Shown in pieces: positions 15,948 to 24,658 of a stretch of 50,830 nucleotides of DNA. Numbering within the stretch: the first letter of the stretch is position 1; the number at the start of each line of letters is the position of its first letter. Origin of the DNA: Alteromonadaceae bacterium (lineage in GTDB: Bacteria; Pseudomonadota; Gammaproteobacteria; Enterobacterales; Alteromonadaceae); assembly GCA_013216015.1 (NCBI GenBank), contig JABSOI010000045.1, positions 1 to 50,830 of the forward strand, given 5' to 3'. The translations under genes were made by a program, and so were the position numbers. The notes under the pieces are model-generated. The model was given only the letters and a program-made list of their open reading frames with translations. It was not told where the DNA came from and made no database searches.

Positions 15948-17381
15948 TTATAACTCTTTAAGTTTCCAATTTCCACGTCGGAATGCCATTATTCCGACCA
16001 CAGCTAGTAAACTTTGTGAAATTGTTATAGCCAAAAAAACTCCCGTTGGCCCCATAGAAAAGGTGTTTGCTAATAAATAAGCTAAAGGAATTTGTACTAG
16101 CCAGTAGCAAAAAAAATTTATTTTCGTTGGTGTCATCGTATCGCCGGCGCCGTTAAAAGCCTGGACCACGATCATACCGATTGCAAAAAATCCATATCCG
16201 TAGCTGATATACGTTAAGCAGTCTATTCCATATTGTAGAACAACAGGGTCATTGCTGAAGAACCCTATTATTTGACCAGTAAAAAGAAGAAAAACAAGTG
16301 CTACTGATAATAAAAAGTAAACATTGTATTTTGCAATTTTCCATACTGATTGCTCAGCTCTTTGGGCTTTACCAGCCCCTAAGTTTTGTCCAACTAGTGT
16401 GGCTACCGCATTGCTTAGTCCCCAGGCAGGTAAAATGGTGAACATTACCACTCGAATTGCAATGGTATAACCTGCAACTGCGTCACTACCATAAGTTGAT
16501 ATTATTTGTACCAGTACTATCCAACTTGCTGTGGCAATAATAAACTGAATGACTCCGCCGGATGAAACTTTTAATAGGCTAGTGGAAACTTCCAGATTAA
16601 ATTTTAATTGTTGTAAGGTTAATTTAATACGACTGGAATAACCGAATAAATGGTTAAGTTGATAAATTACCCCAATACTTCGACCAATAGTAGTAGCTAC
16701 CGCCGCACCCGCCAGGCCCATTTCAGGGAATGGTCCAACACCATAGATTAATAGAGGGTCAAGCACAATATTGATGCCGTTAGCTAACCACAATGAGCGC
16801 ATTGCAATAGTTGCGTCGCCTGCTCCTCGAAATATAGCGTTGATCAGGAACAAGTAAAGAATGGTTATGGAACCGCCCAGCATGATGCTGGTATAGCTTT
16901 TTCCTGTTGCTAATACTGAGTCTGTGGCTCCCATCATTGTTAATATTTGCTCTGCAAAACTAATGCCTGCAATGCCAACCAGCACTGCAACCGCCATTCC
17001 CAACCAAAGTGTTTGACCAGCAATAATATTGGCTTTTTCAATATTCTTTTCACCAACTCTACGTGCAATTGTGGCGGTAACGGCCATGCTTAAACCAATA
17101 GCTACTGCGTATAGTAAAGTTAACACTGCTTCAGTCAAACCTACTACTGCAACGGCTTCTGCACCTAAACCTGAAACGAAGAATATATCTGTAATGGCGA
17201 ATATTGACTCCATCACCATTTCTAACACCATTGGAACGGATAGTAAAAAGGCTGCTTTTCCAATAGAGCCTTTAGTAAAATCTTCAGTTTTACCTTTCAA
17301 TGCTTGTTTAAATAGGCTGAATAAATTTGTTTTCTGTAAATTATTGGTTGTTCTTGTCATTACTGATGACCTTTGAGACAT
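15948..17381 (-). CDS. MATE-family multidrug/organic cation efflux protein
   Basis: 477 residues, of which the first 40 are a polar cytoplasmic stretch. Twelve membrane segments follow in two related halves. Family marks include SIGKAAFLLSVPMVLEMV at the first helix, GAEAVAVVGLTEAV, RGAGDATIAMRSL near the middle, and FNGAGDTMTPTKINFF in the second half. MATE proteins export cationic drugs and metabolites in exchange for Na+ or H+. Possible starts are Met1 and Met8 (MTRTTNN); neither has a strong ribosome site. It is a single gene with its own terminator. About 595 bases separate it from the next gene upstream. Confidence 0.93.
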   Translation of the reverse strand: MSQRSSVMTRTTNNLQKTNLFSLFKQALKGKTEDFTKGSIGKAAFLLSVPMVLEMVMESIFAITDIFFVSGLGAEAVAVVGLTEAVLTLLYAVAIGLSMAVTATIARRVGEKNIEKANIIAGQTLWLGMAVAVLVGIAGISFAEQILTMMGATDSVLATGKSYTSIMLGGSITILYLFLINAIFRGAGDATIAMRSLWLANGINIVLDPLLIYGVGPFPEMGLAGAAVATTIGRSIGVIYQLNHLFGYSSRIKLTLQQLKFNLEVSTSLLKVSSGGVIQFIIATASWIVLVQIISTYGSDAVAGYTIAIRVVMFTILPAWGLSNAVATLVGQNLGAGKAQRAEQSVWKIAKYNVYFLLSVALVFLLFTGQIIGFFSNDPVVLQYGIDCLTYISYGYGFFAIGMIVVQAFNGAGDTMTPTKINFFCYWLVQIPLAYLLANTFSMGPTGVFLAITISQSLLAVVGIMAFRRGNWKLKEL

Positions 17382-17759
17382 AGTCTGGCTATGACTGTAT
17401 TAATATAAAATGAAAAACACGACCGAAAAAATTGGTCGGGGAAAAATGGGAAATAGCTAGTGTGGATCACTTGTTTTAAAAAAAACGGGATAAATATAAA
17501 TACTGATTTAATGCCAAATTTGTAAATAAAAAATAGCAATTAAATGAGTAACTAATAAATTTAATAATAAAATTTATAGAATTATCGAGTGTTTTTTAAC
17601 CTGTTAAAGAAGTGTTAAGAAAGGTTGAAGATTTAAGTTTGCATCTTATCATGCACATGTCAGTGGTAAATACACGTCTTGACAATATATTTGCTGAGTA
17701 AAAGCAAATATCATTATAAAATTCAGTCTTCTTTTGAGTTCTTATTCAGTAACAGTTGA

Positions 17760-17840
17760 TTAGTGCTTCGTAGTAAACAAAGTGATGCCAGAGAGCGCAA
17801 TATCAGCGATAGCTATAGTCGATAGGATTGAAATGTTCAT
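17760..17840 (-). CDS. Candidate 26-aa hydrophobic peptide
   Basis: An ATG at 17838-17840 is preceded by a full AAGGAG ribosome site about 9 bases away. It opens a 27-codon frame: MNISILSTIAIADIALSGIT and a short polar tail ending TKH. The peptide is almost wholly hydrophobic and could span the membrane once. It lies alone in the 590-base gap between the MATE gene and a small hypothetical gene. The support is the strong ribosome site and the membrane-like composition; conservation is untested. The rest of the gap (17382-17759, 17841-17975) shows no gene. Confidence 0.4.
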   Translation of the reverse strand: MNISILSTIAIADIALSGITLFTTKH

Positions 17841-17975
17841 TGGCTTGCTCTCCTTCAGAGGTGGAATTAACGCTAGACTCTCATTTAGTTAACTTAATGT
17901 CAATAGAGAGTGATTAAACTAATAAATTTATTACATTGATCGGTATAAGGTTAAAAAATCATGTTTATACGTTAA

Positions 17976-18296
17976 TCATATTTGTACGTTAATAGAAATG
18001 TTTTTGCGGCGATCTTGGTTAATTCGTGACTCTAGCCAGCGTCCTCTGGTTTCAGTGCCATTCCTTCTATCTTCACCAGAGCGCTTTTCCACGTGCAATT
18101 CTCTATCATCATAGTTTTGTGTTTGAATAACAGCGGCAGCTTTTAATTTTCCGAGCTGATTGTTTTCTTTTTGTCGTTGCTTATTTTGATTGTTGCTTTG
18201 CTTAGTGTTTTGATTATTACGTTGTTTTTTATCAGTGCTGGAATCAACGGACTTCAATTTATGCATTGATGGTAACAAGTCTGACACAATCTCCAT
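17976..18296 (-). CDS. Small polar protein with a C-terminal RRNG/DRR motif, unknown function
   Basis: 106 residues. The N-terminus (MEIVSDLLPSMHKLKSV) is followed by a Gln/Asn/Lys-rich low-complexity stretch (about residues 25-50), then a conserved-looking basic end with RSGEDRRNGTETRGRWLESR and NQDRRK. The R-x-G-x-D-R-R pattern recurs in short proteins of Alteromonadales and Vibrionales, but I know no function for it. The frame is open to an earlier Met (18329), but AGAGGA sits at good distance before 18296. It may bind nucleic acid, given its charge; that is a guess. It lies downstream of the DUF1538/PII/CBS operon, 175 bases after its last gene. Confidence 0.65.
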   Translation of the reverse strand: MEIVSDLLPSMHKLKSVDSSTDKKQRNNQNTKQSNNQNKQRQKENNQLGKLKAAAVIQTQNYDDRELHVEKRSGEDRRNGTETRGRWLESRINQDRRKNISINVQI

Positions 18297-18470
18297 CAAA
18301 TAAATCCTCTGTGTTAATTGTGCTTTCACCTATTAAAAGCAACCACCATCTTTTAGTGTTTTATATTGGTAATTGAATGGTGCTAGTACAATAAATCGGC
18401 AATGCAAGTAAAAAGTTTAATTTTTTTAAGTTTTAATTTGTATTTTTACTGTTTGTACCGAAAAATTAAT

Positions 18471-18878
18471 TTAAGATTTCTCATCAACCACTTGTGCTAA
18501 TACCATATGAGTGTAATCAACTATTCCCAATATTTTTTCGTTTTCAATAACTGGCGCGGCATGAATGCCGAATCTTTCGAACATACGGGCACAATAGCGA
18601 ACATCCATATTCGGAGAAACGGATAACACTGGCTTCGACATGATTTCGTATAAATTGACGCGCTCTGGGGAGCGGTTTCTGACAATGACTTGTTTGGCAA
18701 TATCAGCGAGTAAAACAATACCATACTCGTCATTTTTATTACGTTTATTAATAATCAAAACAGAGACATTATGCTCCCTTGCTAATTTTATACCGTCAGC
18801 AACCGTTAGCATACCTTCTGCAATTTGGAATGCTTTTTCATTCATAGCTTGTTTAACCTGGATAAATTTGTGGTTCAT
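18471..18878 (-). CDS. CBS-domain pair protein of the DUF1538 operon
   Basis: 135 residues forming two CBS domains: AFQIAEGMLTVADGIKLARE...YGIVLLADIAKQVI, then VNLYEIMSKPVLSVSPNMDV...ILGIVDYTHMVLAQVV. Paired CBS domains fold into one module that usually binds adenosine nucleotides and gates a partner protein or transporter. Its ATG overlaps the stop of the PII-like gene by 4 bases (ATGA, 18875-18878), implying coupled translation. The natural partners are the two DUF1538 membrane proteins at the head of the operon. It has no membrane part of its own, so I infer a cytoplasmic sensor of energy or nucleotide state that acts on the transporter. Confidence 0.88.
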   Translation of the reverse strand: MNHKFIQVKQAMNEKAFQIAEGMLTVADGIKLAREHNVSVLIINKRNKNDEYGIVLLADIAKQVIVRNRSPERVNLYEIMSKPVLSVSPNMDVRYCARMFERFGIHAAPVIENEKILGIVDYTHMVLAQVVDEKS

Positions 18879-19225
18879 AACTCTTCCTCTACTTTACCTT
18901 TTAAACGCTCAATTTGATGAGCAACACCTACGGCATCTTCAATATTTATTTGAATGGCAATGCCTTTTCCGGGTTCTTCATCAAACCCCGCAATTTTGGC
19001 AATGCGCTCTAAAATTTTTCGGCATAAATGTTGTTCAACAACAAACAGCAATACATCTCGTTGTGTTTCCAGCTGCATGCCAAAAAAGGTTCTTTGTCGG
19101 TTAATTCCTTCACCACGAGCATTATTAATAATGGTCGCACCTGTAGCTCCTGCTCTTCTAGCTTCTTTCATGACTTTTTCGGTAACATCGTCTTCGACAA
19201 AAGCTATAATTAATTTAAATTGCAT
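18875..19225 (-). CDS. PII-like signal protein of the DUF1538 operon
   Basis: 116 residues with a PII/GlnB-like ferredoxin fold: FKLIIAFVEDDVTEKVMKEARRAGATGATI (first beta-alpha-beta), GARGEGI-like loop (NARGEGINRQRTFFGMQ), then RDVLLFVVEQHLCRKILERI and GKGIAIQINIEDAVGV. It keeps the general PII shape but lacks the T-loop Tyr of GlnB uridylylation and much of the glutamine-signalling signature, so it is a PII-like protein, not a nitrogen regulator. The first 11 bases overlap the end of the upstream DUF1538 gene, and its end overlaps the CBS gene. Known PII-like proteins regulate membrane transporters in response to small ligands, which fits this context. Confidence 0.86.
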   Translation of the reverse strand: MQFKLIIAFVEDDVTEKVMKEARRAGATGATIINNARGEGINRQRTFFGMQLETQRDVLLFVVEQHLCRKILERIAKIAGFDEEPGKGIAIQINIEDAVGVAHQIERLKGKVEEEL

Positions 19226-20018
19226 TTTTATTCCTTTTCCGCTTTTTATGTTTACTTGGTTTGATGGATTTATGGGTTTTTAATTCGGTTAATTGGGCGT
19301 AAGCCATTACCGAAATTATTGGAAATAAGCTGGCAAAAGCAATTAAACCAAAACCATCAATAAGGGCGCTTCTACCTGGTATGGTTGTGGCTAAACCTAA
19401 ACCAAGTGCTGCAACTAATGGCACAGTAACCGTTGATGTGGTTACACCGCCGGAATCATAGGCTAATGGAACGATTAATTTTGGACAAAACCAGGTTTGA
19501 ATAACAACAATAATATAACCTGTGATGATGTAATAATGGATAGGATGACCAACCACAATTCTATAACTACCCAGAGCAATACCAAAAGATACACCTATGG
19601 CTACCACTATCCGTAAGCTACCGGCTTTTATCGCACCACCTGAAACTTCGTCAGCCTTTATTGCCACAGCAATTAGTGATGGCTCTGCTATTGTTGTACT
19701 AAACCCTATCGCTGCGGCAAATATATAAATCCAGCCATAATCTAACCAATAAACAATGTCACTGTCTGCGTTGATAAAATCAGCAGAGGTGAGTTGTTCG
19801 GCCATCATTTTTCCTAATGGAAACAGGGCTTTTTCTAATCCAAGTAGAAAAAGTGTTAAACCGATTAATACATAGAAAAATCCAAAACCAACTTGTTTAA
19901 TGTGTTGAATGGGTTTACGGATCACAAATAACTGAAATACCAATAATATTGATAATATTGGTAAAACATCGACAACCGTAGTTTTGAGCGTAGAATAAAA
20001 TTCCATCAACAAATTCAA
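19215..20018 (-). CDS. DUF1538 membrane protein (second of pair), UmpB-like
   Basis: 267 residues with about seven membrane segments. Family marks: LFLLGLEKALFPLGKMMAEQ, GFSTTIAEPSLIAVAIKADE, and the loop [27 protein letters not shown], which is nearly the same in the partner protein. DUF1538 pairs (UmpA/UmpB) have been reported as a two-component Na+/H+ antiporter in Halomonas; I rely on memory for this. The start is TTG at 20018, because AAGGAAG lies 9 bases before it and the in-frame ATG would be too far away. A basic tail (KPSKHKKRKRNKN) ends the protein, unlike its partner, and could touch the PII-like protein encoded next. Confidence 0.86.
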   Translation of the reverse strand: MNLLMEFYSTLKTTVVDVLPILSILLVFQLFVIRKPIQHIKQVGFGFFYVLIGLTLFLLGLEKALFPLGKMMAEQLTSADFINADSDIVYWLDYGWIYIFAAAIGFSTTIAEPSLIAVAIKADEVSGGAIKAGSLRIVVAIGVSFGIALGSYRIVVGHPIHYYIITGYIIVVIQTWFCPKLIVPLAYDSGGVTTSTVTVPLVAALGLGLATTIPGRSALIDGFGLIAFASLFPIISVMAYAQLTELKTHKSIKPSKHKKRKRNKNAI

Positions 20019-20068
20019 ATTATTTTACTTCCTTATGAAATATATCACTTTAAAATAGAACAAAATCA

Positions 20069-20806
20069 CTATGTTATGACCATGCCATAAATCATGACAA
20101 ATATTATTGGCGTCAGTGAGGCAAATGCGATCAAACCAAAACCATCAATCATAGGGTTTCTTCCTTTTACGGCTGAAGCAAGCCCAACCCCTAACGCAGT
20201 AACTAAGGGAACTGTTATTGTTGAAGTTGTTACTCCTCCAGAATCGTAGGCAATACCTATAATCCATGTTGGCGCAACTGCCGTCATTAAAACGACCAGT
20301 ACATAGCCGATAAAAATTAAATAGTGAATTGGCCAACCTCTGATTATTCTTAAAACACCAATTACAATGGCTAAACCAACGGCAAATGCAACGGTATAAC
20401 GTAAACCATTTGCATATTTAAGTTGTTCTACTTCACTTGATTGAATTATGCCCCCCTCAGAGGCTACATTGGCGGCCTCTTTTGCAACAGCAATTAGTGC
20501 AGGCTCGGCTACTGTGGTTCCAAAACCAAGACAAAATGCAAAAGTGAGTAACCACCAGATATTACCTTTTTTAGCAAATGCCCTGGCCATCGACTCGCCG
20601 AGAGGAAAAAGCCCCATTTCAAGGCCATAAATAAAAAAGGTAAGACCTAGTATCACGAGGAACATCCCAATGATAATATCCATTATATTGGGCATAGGTT
20701 GTTGTAATACGGCAAATTGAAAAAATGCAATAACGAAAATAATCGGCAAAATATCTTTAAAGCTATTAGTGAATGCTTTGAAAAAAATTAGAATCTGTTG
20801 TTTCAT
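20069..20806 (-). CDS. DUF1538 membrane protein (first of pair), UmpA-like
   Basis: 245 residues with about seven membrane segments. It has the same core motifs as the downstream protein ([60 protein letters not shown]), so the two are related halves of a probable heterodimer. The conserved Glu-Pro in TVAEP and the DSGGVTTST loop are good candidates for the ion path. It is the first gene of a four-gene operon with a 50-base gap to the second. The ribosome site is weak (AGAGG, rather far from the ATG). Function as a cation/proton antiporter is inferred from reports on UmpAB. Confidence 0.86.
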   Translation of the reverse strand: MKQQILIFFKAFTNSFKDILPIIFVIAFFQFAVLQQPMPNIMDIIIGMFLVILGLTFFIYGLEMGLFPLGESMARAFAKKGNIWWLLTFAFCLGFGTTVAEPALIAVAKEAANVASEGGIIQSSEVEQLKYANGLRYTVAFAVGLAIVIGVLRIIRGWPIHYLIFIGYVLVVLMTAVAPTWIIGIAYDSGGVTTSTITVPLVTALGVGLASAVKGRNPMIDGFGLIAFASLTPIIFVMIYGMVIT

Positions 20807-21162
20807 AAAAGTTATTACTAGTACCTCTTGTTATAAAGTAGCATTGTAAAATACTTATGATTGCATCTTTTGATTTATACCCAAGTGGTTTGGCTATAGA
20901 GCAAGTTTATTGAAATTTATAGATAAAGTTTAAGAATTTAAATCTATTTCTTAATACTAGCACTTCATTTGTTTTGATGTTTTTTATTATCGACGATTTA
21001 ATGGATAAGCTTTAAGGGATAAGCTTTAAGGGATAAGAATTAAGGGATGAGATTTAGGAGGATATTCTAAAATTGGATAATAAAGTCGTAGTAGAGAAAA
21101 TAACCCAATCACAATAATTATACGATTGGGAATTTGGCATTGGTGAAGAGTTTAATGTTTTA
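20807..21162. other. Intergenic stretch with a tandem repeat, no gene seen
   Basis: Contains a 16-base imperfect tandem repeat (AAGGGATAAGCTTTAA-like units, about 21003-21055) and AT-rich DNA. It holds the promoter of the DUF1538 operon. I saw no convincing gene or terminator. Confidence 0.5.
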
Positions 21163-22296
21163 CTAATGTTTGCTTTCTAATGTTTGTTTGGAAAAAACAG
21201 GGTTAGCATACATAGTAAGTAACCAATGCTGTTGAGATTTATTTAAGCCATGCATTCTTTTTTTAAGCTGCTGGATGGAATTTTCACTAATTTCTTTAGT
21301 ATTAAGTATGTTCTCTGAAGATGGTGATAACTGCGCAACAGCTGCTCTGTTTGTATCGTAAAGGCGGTATTTGCTGATTATTTGCTGGTCAATTGCTTCT
21401 GCAATTGCTTTGCTGTCGGTAAAATCACCTTGAATTGGAGAACAAAATTCGAGATGAACACAGCCTTTTTGACCCGTAAGTCCAAGGGTAATGCTGTTTA
21501 AGTCTTCATTCTCAGACTTTAAATATTCGCCAGTTGCTTCTTTTGCTGCTAATTCAATTGCTTTCTCGCTATCACAGGGATCTAATTCATATGAAATAGA
21601 AACCGGAATAATATTTAACTGCTGTAGATATTCTGCAATAGGCATTTGTTTGTTTTTGTTTAGCAATAACATTGATATAAGCGCTGCATTGGTTTTATCA
21701 ATACCATCTTTTGCTCGACCTTCACGTTGGGCGATCCAAATATTTTTTTTGTTGTCTGTAAGTGCATGATGAATATAAGCCGATAAATGTTTAGAGGCTT
21801 GTAACATCGCCCGTTTTGTTTTTTCGTTACGTTTTACGATGAAGCTTTTATTTAAACGCATTAAATCAGCAACCCAAGGTTTGCCAAGTAAATTATCACC
21901 CACTGCAGCTTCAACTGTTGCTAATCCGCTTTGGTAAAGTGCTAAATTGATTAATGCTGCATCTAGCACAATGTCTCTGTGATTACTGATAAATAAAGCT
22001 GGCTTGCTCATATCAATTTTATCTAAGCCATTAAAAGTAAAACCATCAGTACTCTTATTAATTATCTTATATAAATATTTGGCGACTTCTTGTTGAATGT
22101 CTTCAATATTTTTAAATGTTTTGATTTTTAATTTTAAAGATAACCTGATAAGTTTTTGACTTAATTTGGGGAAATATTTATAAAACTTGGGCATTACCAA
22201 ACTTGCAATTGAAGTTTGAAGTCCTGTCTCGTTTATTAATTTCTGGATAATAGCTGTTACTTCATCATCACGATAAGGGCGAATATCGTCAAACAT
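21163..22296 (-). CDS. PlsC-like 1-acyl-glycerol-phosphate acyltransferase family protein
   Basis: 377 residues, larger than classical PlsC (about 245). The acyltransferase core spans about residues 85-260: KPALFISNHRDIVLDAALIN (catalytic His/Asp block), NKSFIVKRNEK, then IWIAQREGRAKDGIDKTN in place of the usual EGTRS, then NIIPVSISYELDP. In this variant five residues separate the His from the Asp (H-RDIVL-D) if the second Asp is the partner, against four in most family members. It should transfer fatty acyl chains to a lysolipid acceptor at the inner membrane face. The C-terminal 80 residues look like an extra helical domain. The lipid acceptor is unknown. A single gene with no clear operon partners. 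Confidence 0.84.
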   Translation of the reverse strand: MFDDIRPYRDDEVTAIIQKLINETGLQTSIASLVMPKFYKYFPKLSQKLIRLSLKLKIKTFKNIEDIQQEVAKYLYKIINKSTDGFTFNGLDKIDMSKPALFISNHRDIVLDAALINLALYQSGLATVEAAVGDNLLGKPWVADLMRLNKSFIVKRNEKTKRAMLQASKHLSAYIHHALTDNKKNIWIAQREGRAKDGIDKTNAALISMLLLNKNKQMPIAEYLQQLNIIPVSISYELDPCDSEKAIELAAKEATGEYLKSENEDLNSITLGLTGQKGCVHLEFCSPIQGDFTDSKAIAEAIDQQIISKYRLYDTNRAAVAQLSPSSENILNTKEISENSIQQLKKRMHGLNKSQQHWLLTMYANPVFSKQTLESKH

Positions 22297-22584
22297 TTAT
22301 AATTCTCATATTAAATAATAATACCGAGTATAGTCTTTTAGGAAGACTTTTATTCATTTTTAAAATATTGAAATCATGAACATGAATATCAATATTGTTT
22401 AAGTATACTTAGGTAGATAGTGTATATAATTTTTAAGAAGTCGGCATTATATCTTAAGAAGATAATATGATACTGCTTTTCTTTACTAAAAAATAAAAAT
22501 AATTTCTAGAAAACTTGAAAGTGTTGACTAAACTTAAAGTACGGTCTTTAAAATTGTGGGGTTATGAAATAGGGGGCTTATATA

Positions 22585-22617
22585 ACATAAACATAAACAT
22601 AAACATAAACATAAACA
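22585..22617 (+). repeat. Hexanucleotide tandem repeat (CATAAA)n
   Basis: About five perfect CATAAA units in the gap 22297-22764 before hpf. The gap has no gene I can support; the 69-codon frame crossing it is low complexity (Ile/Asn repeats). The repeat lies about 150 bases upstream of hpf, where length changes could alter promoter spacing. Confidence 0.85.
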
Positions 22618-22764
22618 GAATCTACGAAGATATTTGTAAAAGGTTTGCATATTGGCTTGTGTTTTATATCGACTGCCCCAAGTCTATATATGTAACAAGA
22701 GAAAAATGTAGTAGTAAAAAGTAAAAAAAGTAAATGTAAAAAGTATTAAATAAAAGGAATAACG

Positions 22765-23121
22765 ATGAAAATAAATCTATCTGGTCACCATGTCGAAGTT
22801 AATGAATCAATAAAGCAACATATAGAGGAAAAATTTTCTAAAATCGCTACTCACTTTCCAACCTTAATCGGGCTTGATATTATTCTTTCCAAAGAACATT
22901 CTAAACATCAAGCAGAAATAAGTACCATATATGAAGGCGGTCGAATATCGGCAACAGGTACTGATGATGTCATGTATCCTGCAATAGCAAATGCGGCCAA
23001 AAAACTTGATGCCGCGCTAAAACATCGTAAAGGACAATTAAAAGCTCATTTGCACACGAAGCCTCTTAATACCACTCCTGACATTGCTCATGAAAAGGTT
23101 CAGGAAATGCAATTAAGCTGA
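22765..23121 (+). CDS. hpf: Ribosome hibernation promoting factor
   Basis: 118 residues of the HPF/YfiA fold: MKINLSGHHVEVNESIKQHI, then EEKFSKIATHFPTLIGLDII, then HQAEISTIYEGGRISATGTDD and ANAAKKLDAALKHRKGQLKA. HPF binds the small subunit of idle ribosomes in stationary phase and helps form 100S dimers. The tail after residue 95 is longer than in E. coli HPF (95 residues) but far short of the long HPF forms, and is polar. AAAAGGAA lies before the ATG at good distance. A hairpin follows the stop. In E. coli hpf sits beside rpoN; here it stands alone. Confidence 0.92.
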   Translation: MKINLSGHHVEVNESIKQHIEEKFSKIATHFPTLIGLDIILSKEHSKHQAEISTIYEGGRISATGTDDVMYPAIANAAKKLDAALKHRKGQLKAHLHTKPLNTTPDIAHEKVQEMQLS

Positions 23122-23133
23122 TGTTCCATTTTA

Positions 23134-23153
23134 AGAGGGACTTTTGTCCCTCT
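23134..23153 (+). terminator. Terminator-like hairpin after hpf
   Basis: A perfect 8-bp stem AGAGGGAC/GTCCCTCT with a TTTT loop, 12 bases after the hpf stop. Only a weak T stretch follows. Confidence 0.6.
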
Positions 23154-23275
23154 AAGTTATTCATTGTCATGCTGTAACTCAGTAATTAATAAATATATAC
23201 CTCAACTTTAACTTTAAATCTAACAATCATACTTCCTGAAGTTGTATCGGTATAGCAAGGGAGGAATGTTAACGA

Positions 23276-24658
23276 GTGAAAAAAATTCTTCTTTCACAAG
23301 ATGAAAATCTATCTTTTAAAGTCAGTAATGAAATGCTGCCCATAGACGTTCAACGTCTAGACCTATATTTTTCTTTGCCTGTAGAAATGGGCATTAGTCA
23401 CAGTACCTTGGATCTGGAAAATTATTTTTACAGCAGTATTAAATCTCACAGTGCTTATTACAGTGAAAAAATACATTTACCTTTGGTTAGAAGTCGTTAT
23501 ATAAGCCAAACCAAAGGTGAAAAAAGTGATTATAGATTGAACTTGAATTTATATTCTTACCAAATACGCTTGGCTCTTGATATGGATATTAAGCAAGCAC
23601 TTAAATTAAAATCTGCGGGTGAGTATTATTTAAAAACCGTGGAACTGGCAGATCAAATAATAATATTGTTAAAAAAATTGAGGCGTTATACGCCGTCAGA
23701 CTCTAATCTCAGTTCTTATTTCAAAAATGCAGATAATTACCTTAGCTGGCATGTTGAACAATCATTTTTACAACTATTAATTAAAGCTCCAGAAAGTAGT
23801 GAACATACAGCAGAGAGAGAGTTTTTACTTGGTGTCTGTCAGCGTGAAAATGAATATCGTAGTAATAATCAATACAATTCAAAAATAACGTTAGATGATC
23901 CTAACAGGATCACCAATAAGATGCGTTTATTGCAGCGTTTAATTGAATATGGAGTCGTCTTTCGTAAAGAAACAAGAAACCTCAATATAAATTTGAGACG
24001 CTTGGTAAAAGGTAGCGTCACAGCAATTGTTATGGCCTTTGTTATGGCTATAGTACTAAATGCGCGTTCAACTTTTACTGAGGTAACATTATTCTTAGTT
24101 GCTTTGCTTGGTATTATTTATGGTTTACGTGAAATATTCAAAGAAGATCTAACTACGCTAATTTGGCGTGTTATTCAAAAAGGGCGACCAAAATGGCAAA
24201 ATACGTTTACCAATAGTGTTAGCCAGCAGAAAATGACTAGCCAGAGGTTATGGCTTGAATTTATTAAATCAGGGGAATTACCAGAAAGAGTCAATAAATT
24301 ATTTAATAAGCGACGTCAGCAAAATAAACAGGCAGCACATTTATTACATTTCTGTAGTAAAACTAAGGTAGTGGCAAAAGAATTTTTACCTGGTTACGAT
24401 GAAATTCAGCAGCAGATAATTTTTGATTTAACGCCTTTGGTTAGATATTTACGAAAAGGGAAGGGCAGGTTATATGAATTGGATGGACAGAAAATAACCC
24501 AGCAATCTGTCGAACGTCGTTACCAGATAAATTTAGTTGTAGTACAAACAGATAAAGATCAATATCAAAATTTACAACGTTTTAAAATTACACTAAACCG
24601 TTCTGAAATTATTAATATTGAAGCTATGACACTTATTGAAAATGATATAGAAGATTAA
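23276..24658 (+). CDS. Unknown protein with a central two-helix membrane hairpin, 460 aa
   Basis: A soluble N-terminal region of about 240 residues (DENLSFKVSNEMLPIDVQRLDLYFSL...) is followed by two close membrane helices (SVTAIVMAFVMAIVLNA and VTLFLVALLGIIYGLREIF) and a C-terminal soluble region of about 170 residues, rich in basic residues. I do not recognise the family. The pattern (cytoplasmic - hairpin - cytoplasmic) suggests an inner-membrane protein with most of its mass in the cytoplasm. It starts with GTG at 23276, with GGAGG about 10 bases before. Its end overlaps the end of the convergent priC gene by 4 bases. No damage seen. Confidence 0.75.
   Translation: MKKILLSQDENLSFKVSNEMLPIDVQRLDLYFSLPVEMGISHSTLDLENYFYSSIKSHSAYYSEKIHLPLVRSRYISQTKGEKSDYRLNLNLYSYQIRLALDMDIKQALKLKSAGEYYLKTVELADQIIILLKKLRRYTPSDSNLSSYFKNADNYLSWHVEQSFLQLLIKAPESSEHTAEREFLLGVCQRENEYRSNNQYNSKITLDDPNRITNKMRLLQRLIEYGVVFRKETRNLNINLRRLVKGSVTAIVMAFVMAIVLNARSTFTEVTLFLVALLGIIYGLREIFKEDLTTLIWRVIQKGRPKWQNTFTNSVSQQKMTSQRLWLEFIKSGELPERVNKLFNKRRQQNKQAAHLLHFCSKTKVVAKEFLPGYDEIQQQIIFDLTPLVRYLRKGKGRLYELDGQKITQQSVERRYQINLVVVQTDKDQYQNLQRFKITLNRSEIINIEAMTLIENDIED

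Noticed and set aside
22515-22724. 69-codon frame with Ile-Asn repeats
   Set aside because: Created by the CATAAA hexamer array; low complexity and no ribosome site.
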